Shown piece by piece: positions 1 to 7,880 of a DNA stretch of 11,144 nt (the stretch's first letter is position 1; each line of letters opens with the position of its first letter). The DNA comes from Flavobacteriaceae bacterium (GTDB lineage Bacteria > Bacteroidota > Bacteroidia > Flavobacteriales > Flavobacteriaceae): contig JALZVC010000127.1 of the NCBI GenBank assembly GCA_023301205.1, forward strand, positions 1-11,144, written 5' to 3'. The notes below the pieces were generated by a model, which saw only the letters and a program-made list of their open reading frames with translations, had not been told where the DNA came from and made no database searches. The position numbers and the translations under genes were made by a program.

Positions 1-3000
1 TACCCGTAGGAAGCAAGGTTCCTGGCATTGGAGATTGCGAAATCACAAAAGAACAATTATCTGTAGCAATAGCTTGAGTAGTAAAATCTGGTAGTATAAA
101 ATCGGCAGCAGATTGCGTGATTACCATACCATCAGGACAAGTAATAGTTGGAAATTCTTCTTCACCTGTTATCAATGACGGAGTGCGTTGCGCTAAACAA
201 CTTTGTAAACCAAAACCTAAGTCATTATTTAACGTTCCAAAATCTGAAACTAGACAATTTGATGACCAATTAGAAGCATTATCATCCTCACCAATTCTTC
301 TAAAAGAAGCGTCACAAAATTCACTAAAATTTGCACCTGCACCTGACCAATCTAAATCTGCTGCTGTAATTGATGTCCCATCTATATCAATTACAAATTC
401 ATTAATCTGAGTTTCATTTGCATTCCAAAAAACAGAATCCACTACGTTATTGTCTGGGTCAATAATAACTATCCAACCATGACCACCATCAAACCAAGAA
501 ATATTCGCTCCCCAATAATTAGGACTTTGAGATAAATCATCAAAATGAACAACACTATTTTCTGCCATAAATCCTAGTTCTCTTATCTCTTCATTAACGG
601 TGTTGATATTATTAAAAGGAATATCACTAAGCGCAATTTTATATCCTGTATAATCTTTCGCACCTCCTACATTAGTAATCTCAAAACCATCTGGAGCAAG
701 TAAAGTGATTTCCGTGATTTTAAGTTCTCCTTGAGGCAATAGCGGTCCTTCTTGCGCGTAAACCGTCCTACCTTCTTGAGGAATAAATGTAAGACTTGTA
801 CCTGTTCCAAGTAAATTTCCACCTTCTGGTTCGTCATACCAGTTAATTACATTAGTAAAATCGTTTAAATTAGCCACAACTGTCACTTCTTCGTTGAGAC
901 AAACCAGTAAAGCATCTGTAGTGGTTGGACCTTCTGGTGCAGTAAATACTTCAATGGTATCAGAATTTGCCGAAGCAATAGAACAAACTCCAGAAGGCAC
1001 TTGATACACTATAGTATGTATCCCTGGCCCTGCTGTACTGGGATCAAAGGTATATGAATAACCATTGCCATTATCAGTAACTCCAGGACCACTATAAGTA
1101 CCACCAAAGGGAAAGCCTCCAGTTGCTTCTGTAATCACCAAGCCGCTTTGACACATTGCGGGTGGTGCCGTAAAAGTTGCAAAAATACTTGGTCTGTCAA
1201 ATGCTTCAGTCCCATCTAATCTGCTCGCACTATTTCCTTGCACTGCACTAAAACCTAAACCTCTCTTTGCAAAGGCATCCCAAATGACACAAGCGTTAGC
1301 ACCATCATAGATTGCAACATCTGCGGCTAATATTGCATCTCTACCATCAATAAAACCAGGAGCACAAGGTTGCAATTTTAATGCCTCTGTTACCAGCAAG
1401 AGTGCTTGAACATTACCAGCATCTAAATTTATGTCTCCAGTTACGGTTGAGAAATCTTCACTAAAGCCGTGGGTTTTAATTAAATTCCATGTCATTTCCC
1501 ACAGCATGGTAGCCCAAACAGAACCCACTCCGTGAGGAACAGTCGCTTCTTTAATGTCGTCGTAAGTCTGCGGGTTAACTGCAAGGTCTGTACTGTATGG
1601 AAAAGCTCTTATACCTTCCCCATCAATGCCACGATCAAAGAGATATGTACCTACGGTTCTTGCATCTTCTTCCATATCACTTTCTGTCATCGTTAGCATT
1701 ACTCCATAGTAATCACTCCAGCCCTCACCCATTTGTTCATTGCCGTACAGACAACTCACATTAGCTCCTCCTCCTGTAAGTCTATTTGAAATTCCGTGCC
1801 CATATTCATGTATAATCACTAGGTTATCAAAATCTCCATCTTTATCGCCACAAGTAAACATTTGCATTCTAGGGTTTATACCGTCTGGTGGTGTACCGAA
1901 ATTTGCATTACACTCCCCCGCGCCGTCTTGAGCCTCTGCGTTAACACTGTCACTTTCTTCACCATCCTGACCATAGTTGTTTTCTTGAAAATTTCCAGCT
2001 ACTGAATCAAAACCATATTGAAACATCAAATTATGAATGATATTATTCCAATAAAATAAATTAGTAATCGCTGCATCTTCAAACTGGTTATCAATACTAT
2101 AATCTTGATCAAATGCATATCCTGAAAAGTCTAATTGTTGACCACCATCAGGCTGATACCCTAAATTATCTCCATCTTCATAGGCATTTACATTGTTACC
2201 CCGAGTTGTAGTGAAATCTGCACCATCTGTACCGTCTATATCGTGCCAACCAAATGGTGAAGCATCATTAGCTATATTAGTTTCTATAGTTCGAGTGCCG
2301 TAATATGGACTTTCTAAAGGGAGGGCAAAGACTTCATAGCACTCAGTGCAGTCCAAGATAGTTGCTGTCGTTTTATACTCATTAGTAACATCCATTAAAT
2401 TCCTGTTATAATCTAAATGATCATCGTATTTATGACTATGCTCTAAATTACACTGCGTCATCCAATCGTACTTAGAAATCACATTTCCAGTAATTGCATT
2501 TACCCGTATATTATACCAATGTTCTTGGTTTTTTTCTTGAATTGCAAGATCCCAAGCCAACTGAACAGTATCTCCATTCCTAATATATACAAGTGATACC
2601 GGGATTTCACTTAACGAAATACCACCATCAGAATAAACATAACTTTTCTTTACCGCATCACTACGTACTAATAGAAAATCTTTTGTTGTACTATAGTGTT
2701 CTGAAAGGGCTGCACGTTGAATTGCATTTTTTGCTGAAACACTCGGTTTTTCATATTCTGCCAGTTGTTGTACATCTGGTACAAAGCCATTAAAGTGCTT
2801 AAAAGTCTTATCGTCTTTAACATGTAAATCAGATTCAGTACCCAAAATAGGAATACCATTTACCGTTTGTCTGTAATAAATGTGATGAATACCACTTACC
2901 GCGCTTACGTGATGACTGGTAACTTGAAATGTGATGTCACTTTCTGTTAAATTAGCATCCTCTTTTTGTTGTAACAACACATTTTCTAAAATATGCTGCG

Positions 3001-3067
3001 CATCTTGAGCCCACAAAGAATTGGCGCTTAATACAAGTATTATGCTAAAAATTAAAATCTTTTTCAT
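1..3067 (-). CDS. Secreted M36 (fungalysin-type) zinc metalloprotease, paralog A; C-terminus outside window
   Basis: Predicted extracellular endopeptidase. The reading frame is open for 1022 codons from the ATG at 3067 to the window edge. A Sec signal peptide (MKKILIF...SLWAQ) is followed by an FTP/PepSY-like propeptide up to about residue 205, and then the M36 catalytic domain (about 250-630). The zinc motif HEYGH is at residues 420-424 (bases 1796-1810), and the third ligand Glu448 lies in GEGWSD, with the same spacing as in the neighbouring paralog. The tail has a GGTYSGPGVT module, an Ig-like module containing NVINWYD, a lamin-tail-like module (FEITNVGGAKDYTGY) and the start of a HYR-like repeat (TCPDG...DNCSF). 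By alignment to the complete paralog about 110 residues are missing, including the expected T9SS sorting domain, simply because the window ends. I checked most of the frame by hand and found no frameshift or stop. Family assignment is firm; the substrate is unknown. Confidence 0.93.
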   Translation of the reverse strand, partial: MKKILIFSIILVLSANSLWAQDAQHILENVLLQQKEDANLTESDITFQVTSHHVSAVSGIHHIYYRQTVNGIPILGTESDLHVKDDKTFKHFNGFVPDVQQLAEYEKPSVSAKNAIQRAALSEHYSTTKDFLLVRSDAVKKSYVYSDGGISLSEIPVSLVYIRNGDTVQLAWDLAIQEKNQEHWYNIRVNAITGNVISKYDWMTQCNLEHSHKYDDHLDYNRNLMDVTNEYKTTATILDCTECYEVFALPLESPYYGTRTIETNIANDASPFGWHDIDGTDGADFTTTRGNNVNAYEDGDNLGYQPDGGQQLDFSGYAFDQDYSIDNQFEDAAITNLFYWNNIIHNLMFQYGFDSVAGNFQENNYGQDGEESDSVNAEAQDGAGECNANFGTPPDGINPRMQMFTCGDKDGDFDNLVIIHEYGHGISNRLTGGGANVSCLYGNEQMGEGWSDYYGVMLTMTESDMEEDARTVGTYLFDRGIDGEGIRAFPYSTDLAVNPQTYDDIKEATVPHGVGSVWATMLWEMTWNLIKTHGFSEDFSTVTGDINLDAGNVQALLLVTEALKLQPCAPGFIDGRDAILAADVAIYDGANACVIWDAFAKRGLGFSAVQGNSASRLDGTEAFDRPSIFATFTAPPAMCQSGLVITEATGGFPFGGTYSGPGVTDNGNGYSYTFDPSTAGPGIHTIVYQVPSGVCSIASANSDTIEVFTAPEGPTTTDALLVCLNEEVTVVANLNDFTNVINWYDEPEGGNLLGTGTSLTFIPQEGRTVYAQEGPLLPQGELKITEITLLAPDGFEITNVGGAKDYTGYKIALSDIPFNNINTVNEEIRELGFMAENSVVHFDDLSQSPNYWGANISWFDGGHGWIVIIDPDNNVVDSVFWNANETQINEFVIDIDGTSITAADLDWSGAGANFSEFCDASFRRIGEDDNASNWSSNCLVSDFGTLNNDLGFGLQSCLAQRTPSLITGEEEFPTITCPDGMVITQSAADFILPDFTTQAIATDNCSFVISQSPMPGTLLPTG

Positions 3068-3083
3068 ATAATATCTATTATCC

Positions 3084-3128
3084 TAATATTAAGTCGGTGC
3101 AAGGATAATTAACTAACTAACAGTTATT
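3084..3128 (-). promoter_or_regulatory. Upstream region of protease A with motif conserved between the paralogs
   Basis: Read on the minus strand, ACTGTTAGTTAGTT followed by AATTAT (3105-3125) matches the block upstream of the second protease almost base for base, while flanking bases differ. In the second copy this block supplies a TTG -33 element. Here the aligned positions read TTA, and the aligned -7 position (3084-3091) reads TAATATTA, a poor fit to TAnnTTTG. An alternative -7 candidate, TATCCTTG (3100-3107, one mismatch), lacks a well-spaced TTG. The start point is therefore uncertain. The rest of the 3068-3266 interval holds the terminator of the other protease and otherwise only AT-rich sequence. 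Confidence 0.4.
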
Positions 3129-3215
3129 TTATCTATTTATTATTTTCAACACTTTACATCCTAAAAATTATATGTCAGTTAGAATAGTCCCTATAAAAAT
3201 ATAAATATCGTAAAA

Positions 3216-3249
3216 AAAGCGAGCCAATACAATTGTATTGGCTCGCTTT
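3216..3249 (-). terminator. Rho-independent terminator after protease B
   Basis: A perfect 34-base palindrome (arms begin AAAGCGAGCCAATAC) centred on CAATTG can fold into a stem of about 14-15 bp with a minimal AATT loop. On the minus strand the GGCTCGC arm runs directly into seven T residues, the classic U-tract. It begins 17 bases past the stop codon of the upstream protease gene, so it should end that transcript before the next protease gene. The other side lacks a T-run, so I infer it works mainly in the minus direction. Confidence 0.9.
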
Positions 3250-3266
3250 ATAAAAAACTAGTTTAT

Positions 3267-6200
3267 TTAGTTCTTAATAACTTGTTTTATCACTGTAGTG
3301 GATCCAGCAGTTATCTTTACAAAATAAAAGCCAGTGGCTACTTCTTCAATATTGATGTTTGTCGTTTCGGTTAACGAAGGTGTAACTGTTTTTATAAGTC
3401 TACCATTTACATCTATTACTTGAATAGCGTCTAATAGGGTATCACCATTATACGTTAAATTCACATTTCCGGAGGTAGGATTAGGGAACAACGATATACT
3501 TGTATCTAAAGTAGTCTCGTCAATACCCAATACGGAATCCAATATGAATTCACAGGTAGTTGAATTACCTGAGCTATCTGTAACTGTAAGCGTTACTGTA
3601 AAACTACTACCAATATCAAGTACACTACCAGGTGCTGGATCTTGTGTGATAGTAAAAGAGCAGTTATCTGATGCCGTTGCATCTAAAGTATAGTCTGGAA
3701 CCTCAAAAGTACTAGTCTCTTGAGCAATCACTACATTGTCTGGACATACAATAATTGGCGCTTCTTCTTCCCCAGTGACTAAGGCAGGGACTCTTGCTGG
3801 AAAACATCCTTGAAAACCTAGTTGCATATCTGAATTGAAAACTCCATAATCTGAATCTAAACAGTCTGAAGCCCAATTTGACGCATCATCATTCTCACCA
3901 ACTCTTCTAAAAGAACTAGTACATACTTCATCAAAATCTGCACCAACTCCTGTCCATTCAATATCTGCTGCTGTAATATTAACTCCACCAACATTAATAT
4001 CTAAAGAGGCTATTTGATCTACCGTTGCATTCCAGAATACCGATTCTACAACATTATCGTCTGGATCTAAAATAAGAACCCATCCATTACCGGCTTCTCC
4101 CCACCATATGTTGAATCCCCAATAATTAGGGCTCCCTGCGACATCATCAAAAAAGATAGCACTATTTTCTTGCATAAAACCAAGGTCTTGAACGATTGGA
4201 TTTACCGTATTAAAATTAGCATAAGGTTGGTCACTTAATACTACTCGGTAGCCAGTATAATCTTTTGCTGCACCTATGTTCGTTATCTCTAGGACATCTG
4301 GAAACTGAAGACTTAATTCAGTAACTACTATAGTACTTTCTGTGAAAAGCGGTCCTTCTTGAGCATAAGCAACTGTGTTTTCTGTAGGAACAAAAGTGTA
4401 CGATTCACCAGTAGCCAATAAATTACCATCTTCTGGCGCGTCATACCAATTAATTACATTAATCGGATCATTCAGTACTGCCGTAACAGTTACTTCTTCG
4501 TTTAAACAAACTAATAGTGCGTCTGTCGTTGTCGGTGCATCTGGTGCAGCAAAAACTTCTATGGTATCAGAATCTATAGATGCTATCGCACAAATACTTT
4601 GAGGTACATCATATACGATTGTATGCACTCCTACGCCTGCTGCTGCAGGATCAAACGTATAGGAAGATCCATCTCCATTATCTGTAACTCCTGGCCCACT
4701 ATAAACACCTCCAAAAGGGGTTCCACCTGTTGCATCTGTAATAATTAATTCGCTTTCACATAAATCATCTGGTGCAATAAAGTTTGCAAAACCAGAAGGT
4801 GTATCAAAAGCTTCTGTTCCATCAGTTCTACTTGCAGAACTTCCTTGATCAGCACTTAAGCCTAAACCTCTTTTAGCAAATGCATCCCAAATAAGACATT
4901 CATTTGCTCCACCGTAAATAGCAACGTCTGCCGCTAAAATAGCATCTCTACCATCTACAAACCCTGGAGCACAAGGCTGTAATTTTAAACCTTCTGTTAC
5001 TAATAATAATGCTTGAATATTTCCAGCATCAAGATTTACATCTCCAGTTACCGTCATAAAATCGTCACTAAAACCGTGCTCGCCAATTAGACTCCAACTC
5101 ATTTCCCAAAGCATTTCTGCCCATACAGATCCTACTCCGTGAGGGAGAGCCGCTGTCATTATATCATCATAGGTATGCGGATTAACACTTAAATCTGTAC
5201 TATATGGAAATGCTCTAATACCATTACCAGTAGGACCTTGATTAAAAAGATATGTCCCTACTGGACGTGCATCTTCTGGTAAATCATCTACTGTCATCGT
5301 CAACATAACTCCATAATAATCACTCCATCCTTCACCCATCTGCTCGCTACCTTGTAAACAACCAGAATTTCCAGCTCCACCAGTTAGTCTAGTAGAAATA
5401 CCGTGTCCATACTCGTGAACTACTACAAGATTATCAAAGTCACCATCTCTATCACCACAAATAAACATCTGCATTTGTGGGTTTGCTCCTTCTGGTGGCG
5501 TCCCAAAATTTGCATTACACGTACCTGATCCATCTTGAGCTTCTGCGTTTACACTGTCGCTTCCTGCACCGCCTTGACCATAATTATTTTCTTGAAAATT
5601 CCCAGACACGGCGTCAAAACCGTATTGATAAAGTACATCGTGTATAGAATTTGTCCAGTAAAATAAATTTGTGATTGCAGCTTCTTCAGATTGATTTGCA
5701 GGACTATAAGCTTGACTAAACGGAAATCCTGAAAAATCTAAATTTGTACTACCTTCTGGTTGAAAATCTTGATTATCTCCATCTTCATAAGTATTTGTAT
5801 TATTCCCTCGAGTGGTTGTAAATTCTGCTCCGTCTACACCATTAACATCGTGCCATCCAAAAGGTGAAGCAATATCATTTGCCGGCAAAACCTCAATAGT
5901 TCTATCTCCAAAAAATGGACTTTCTAATGGAAGTGCGAATACTTCATAGCATTCTGTACAGGCTAAATTATCATTTGCTACTTTAGTTTTACTAGGAGCA
6001 TCTAATAAATTTTTATTATAATTTAAATATTCTTCATGTTCAAGATCGTCGTTGTGATTATGCTCAAAATTACATTGCGTCATCCAGTCAAACTTATACA
6101 TTACAGCTCCAGTTGCTGCGTCTATTTGCATATTATACCAATGTTCTTGTGCTTTTTCTTGAATTGCAAGATCCCATGCCAATAGAATGCCGTTATCTGT

Positions 6201-6689
6201 CTTTACATAAACCAATGCTACTGGAATTTCGCTTAATGAAATACCGCCATCAGAATAAACAAAGGTATTGCTTGCCAGATTTCTATTCAGCAATACAAAA
6301 TCACTTGTTGCTATATATTGTTCAGAGAGTGCTGCGCGTTCAATTGCATTTTTCGCAGAAATACCCGGACTAGCACTTTGAACTGCTTGTCTTGCATTTG
6401 GTATAAAGCCATTAAATTGCTTAAATACCTTTCCATCCTTCATATGAATGTCAGACTCTGTACCTATGATAGGAATACCATTAACGGTCTGCCTATAATA
6501 AATGTGGTGAATACCACTAATTGCGCTTACGTGATCATTAGTAACTAGAAATGTTACATCACCTTCTTGTAGGTTTCCTTGTTCCCGCTGTTGCTGCATC
6601 ATATTCTCTAGAATACTATGAGCATCTTGAGCCCAAAGATTACTAGAACTTAATAAAAGTAATAAGCCTAGAGTTAAAAAGATTTTCAT
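3267..6689 (-). CDS. Secreted M36 (fungalysin-type) zinc metalloprotease with T9SS sorting domain, paralog B
   Basis: Predicted 1140-residue extracellular zinc endopeptidase. Order of parts: signal peptide (1 to about 21, ending LWAQ); FTP/PepSY-like propeptide to about 205; M36 catalytic domain about 245-635 with HEYGH at 425-429, third ligand Glu453 in GEGWSD, and the family block PHGVGSVWAEMLWEM; a GGVYSGPGVT module (about 660-700); an Ig-like module with NVINWYD (about 725-780); a lamin-tail-like module (about 790-945); a HYR-like repeat (about 975-1050, DNCSF); and a T9SS type A sorting domain (LFPNPTSG from about 1067, ending VIKQVIKN). I chose the ATG at 6689 rather than the in-frame TTG at 6710: the signal peptide then starts properly and aligns with the paralog, and the TTG would overlap the -7 promoter element. 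It is expected to cross the inner membrane by Sec and the outer membrane by T9SS. The linked copy is clearly homologous along its whole length, most strongly in the catalytic domain. Confidence 0.95.
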   Translation of the reverse strand: MKIFLTLGLLLLLSSSNLWAQDAHSILENMMQQQREQGNLQEGDVTFLVTNDHVSAISGIHHIYYRQTVNGIPIIGTESDIHMKDGKVFKQFNGFIPNARQAVQSASPGISAKNAIERAALSEQYIATSDFVLLNRNLASNTFVYSDGGISLSEIPVALVYVKTDNGILLAWDLAIQEKAQEHWYNMQIDAATGAVMYKFDWMTQCNFEHNHNDDLEHEEYLNYNKNLLDAPSKTKVANDNLACTECYEVFALPLESPFFGDRTIEVLPANDIASPFGWHDVNGVDGAEFTTTRGNNTNTYEDGDNQDFQPEGSTNLDFSGFPFSQAYSPANQSEEAAITNLFYWTNSIHDVLYQYGFDAVSGNFQENNYGQGGAGSDSVNAEAQDGSGTCNANFGTPPEGANPQMQMFICGDRDGDFDNLVVVHEYGHGISTRLTGGAGNSGCLQGSEQMGEGWSDYYGVMLTMTVDDLPEDARPVGTYLFNQGPTGNGIRAFPYSTDLSVNPHTYDDIMTAALPHGVGSVWAEMLWEMSWSLIGEHGFSDDFMTVTGDVNLDAGNIQALLLVTEGLKLQPCAPGFVDGRDAILAADVAIYGGANECLIWDAFAKRGLGLSADQGSSASRTDGTEAFDTPSGFANFIAPDDLCESELIITDATGGTPFGGVYSGPGVTDNGDGSSYTFDPAAAGVGVHTIVYDVPQSICAIASIDSDTIEVFAAPDAPTTTDALLVCLNEEVTVTAVLNDPINVINWYDAPEDGNLLATGESYTFVPTENTVAYAQEGPLFTESTIVVTELSLQFPDVLEITNIGAAKDYTGYRVVLSDQPYANFNTVNPIVQDLGFMQENSAIFFDDVAGSPNYWGFNIWWGEAGNGWVLILDPDDNVVESVFWNATVDQIASLDINVGGVNITAADIEWTGVGADFDEVCTSSFRRVGENDDASNWASDCLDSDYGVFNSDMQLGFQGCFPARVPALVTGEEEAPIIVCPDNVVIAQETSTFEVPDYTLDATASDNCSFTITQDPAPGSVLDIGSSFTVTLTVTDSSGNSTTCEFILDSVLGIDETTLDTSISLFPNPTSGNVNLTYNGDTLLDAIQVIDVNGRLIKTVTPSLTETTNINIEEVATGFYFVKITAGSTTVIKQVIKN

Positions 6690-6707
6690 ATAAATTGGTT
6701 TTTTTTT

Positions 6708-6736
6708 CAAAAATAAATATTATTTATAATTATCAA
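6708..6736 (-). promoter_or_regulatory. Bacteroidota-type promoter of protease B
   Basis: On the minus strand TTG (6734-6736) is followed by 18 bases and then TATTTTTG (6708-6715), an exact match to the TAnnTTTG -7 element. The 18-base gap fits the Flavobacterium consensus spacing. The TTG is the end of the GTTAGTTAGTTG block that is conserved upstream of the other protease. It would give a short leader of roughly a dozen bases before the ATG at 6689. Start-site mapping was not available. Confidence 0.7.
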
Positions 6737-6796
6737 CTAACTAACAGTCGTTTTAACTTTTAATTAATTTCATAAGGTTTATGTCTTTATTTTATG

Positions 6797-6825
6797 AATT
6801 CTGTATTTTTAAAAAATGCAGAATT
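6797..6825. repeat. AT-rich inverted repeat (possible hairpin)
   Basis: AATTCTGTATT (6797-6807) and AATGCAGAATT (6815-6825) are inverted copies with one mismatch, and the T/A runs between them can extend the pairing. It lies in the otherwise empty AT-rich gap (6716-6868) between the protease promoter and the sigma-factor relic. It has no GC-rich stem and no clear U-tract, so I do not call it a terminator. It may be an operator, or chance in AT-rich DNA. Confidence 0.3.
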
Positions 6826-6868
6826 TTATTTATTACATTTTACCATTAACTAATCCTTATATTTATAA

Positions 6869-7027
6869 AAAAAATTAAAGCCTACTTTTACTAGTAATAT
6901 TGATTTAATTTTTTTTTAAAGATTTACACAAATAGACGCTGCAAAACAATTAGATATACCATTAAGCACCTTGAAAACAAGAATTATAAATTGTCTCAAC
7001 GAATTAAGAACATTAGCCTTAGATTAA
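6869..7027 (+). pseudogene. Relic of ECF RNA polymerase sigma factor gene (region 4 only)
   Basis: In one frame the sequence reads KKLKPTFTSNIDLIFF, a TAA stop at 6917-6919, then RFTQIDAAKQLDIPLSTLK and TRIINCLNELRTLALD with a second stop at 7025-7027. This matches the C-terminal end of Bacteroidota ECF sigma factors: the helix leading into YFKGFTQ, the helix-turn-helix of region 4.2, and a closing NELRxL helix. The internal stop and the following Arg are where the family has Lys-Gly; two substitutions (AAA to TAA, GGA to AGA) would explain both. Another in-frame stop lies at 6866-6868 and no region 2 can be found upstream, so the promoter -10 recognition half is missing. The stop sits two bases before the anti-sigma start, the usual operon spacing for such a pair. 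It is very unlikely to make a functional sigma factor. Confidence 0.8.
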
Positions 7028-7029
7028 TT

Positions 7030-7800
7030 ATGGAAGAACTTATCGCATCTGGAAAATTGGAACTTTATATTACAGATTCTCTTCTAGAAAAGGAAAGGGA
7101 CGAGATCATTGCCTTACTAAAAAAGCATCCCGAACTAAAACAAGAGATTGAAAAAATAGAGCGAAACCTTCTTAGTCTTGGTGCCGCTTTAGCACCACCA
7201 ATTCCATCACAAGATATTCATGGTAATCGACGGATAACAAAAGAGCAAGGTGTAAACTGGAAAGGCATCACAGGTTGGTCGGCCGCTATACTATGTATTT
7301 TAGCTCTTTTTTGGTCCATAAATAAGAAAAATAACATCCAAAATGATTTTAATCTTGTTAATACACAGAATGTTGTTTTAAAAGAAGATACAGCTGCTGC
7401 TCGAAGTTCACTTGAAGCGGTAAATAAAGTATTAGCAGTATTTAGAAACAAAGCATACACCACCATAATATTACCAGGAAATCAAGCCGTTGCACCAGAT
7501 GCTTATGTAAAAGTGTACTTTAATAATAAGGAAGGAATTGCATTTATTGACGTCTCTGGTTTGCCAGTTGCTCCTGCAGATAAAGAATATCAAGTATGGT
7601 CATTACTAATGGATCCTTTAACACCAAGTAGTATGGGGATTATTAATGAAAAAACAGCCGTTTCATCTGAATATGGTGTTTATAAATTTGAGAATGTGCC
7701 AAAAAATCAGGCTTTTGGTATTACACTAGAGCCAAAAGGTGGTAGTGAATTCCCTACGCTAACTCAATTATATACCTTAGGTACAATTTCTGCACCTTAA
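7030..7800 (+). CDS. RskA-type transmembrane anti-sigma factor
   Basis: Predicted 256-residue inner-membrane anti-sigma factor that would hold an ECF sigma factor with its cytoplasmic N-terminus. I start it at the ATG at 7030: the family N-terminus (EELIASGKLELYITDSLL) begins there, and the upstream in-frame TTG at 6991 lies inside the sigma relic. Residues 1-70 form the helical cytoplasmic part, without an HxxxCxxC zinc motif. A single membrane segment lies at about 82-97 (WSAAILCILALFWSI), followed by a polar, partly helical linker. The C-terminal RskA domain (about 140-256) shows its hallmarks: AYVKVYFNN, GLPVAPADKEYQVWSL, GVYKFENVP and the closing FGITLEPKGGS. The frame is intact although the adjacent sigma gene is broken, so it may be an orphan, may act on another sigma factor, or may have lost its partner recently. 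No promoter of its own was recognised. It converges on the TPR gene, and the 80-base gap (7801-7880) holds no convincing terminator. Confidence 0.88.
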   Translation: MEELIASGKLELYITDSLLEKERDEIIALLKKHPELKQEIEKIERNLLSLGAALAPPIPSQDIHGNRRITKEQGVNWKGITGWSAAILCILALFWSINKKNNIQNDFNLVNTQNVVLKEDTAAARSSLEAVNKVLAVFRNKAYTTIILPGNQAVAPDAYVKVYFNNKEGIAFIDVSGLPVAPADKEYQVWSLLMDPLTPSSMGIINEKTAVSSEYGVYKFENVPKNQAFGITLEPKGGSEFPTLTQLYTLGTISAP

Positions 7801-7880
7801 TCATAGCAGCAAAAATTTAAAAATTCAATTGCAAATATCTTGCTAATGCAACATTTCACGATATACTGTTTTCTATGGTT

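Noticed and set aside
117..410. Plus-strand open frame opposite protease A
   Set aside because: It is antisense to a continuous, motif-rich coding frame and encodes no recognisable protein.
3105..3125. GTTAGTTAGTT as a short tandem or mobile-element repeat
   Set aside because: There are only two copies, each at the same place upstream of a duplicated gene, which fits a shared promoter region better.
6690..6710. TTG start adding seven residues (MKKKPIY) to protease B
   Set aside because: It would overlap the -7 promoter element and spoil the signal peptide; the ATG at 6689 aligns with the paralog.
6991..7029. TTG start adding 13 residues to the anti-sigma factor
   Set aside because: These bases overlap the end of the sigma relic in another frame, and the family N-terminus begins at the ATG at 7030.
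7218..7466. Minus-strand open frame inside the anti-sigma gene
   Set aside because: It is a shadow of the RskA coding frame, with no start context or recognisable domain.
7801..7880. Possible bidirectional terminator between convergent genes
   Set aside because: Only a 4-bp GCAA/TTGC pairing is visible, too weak to call.
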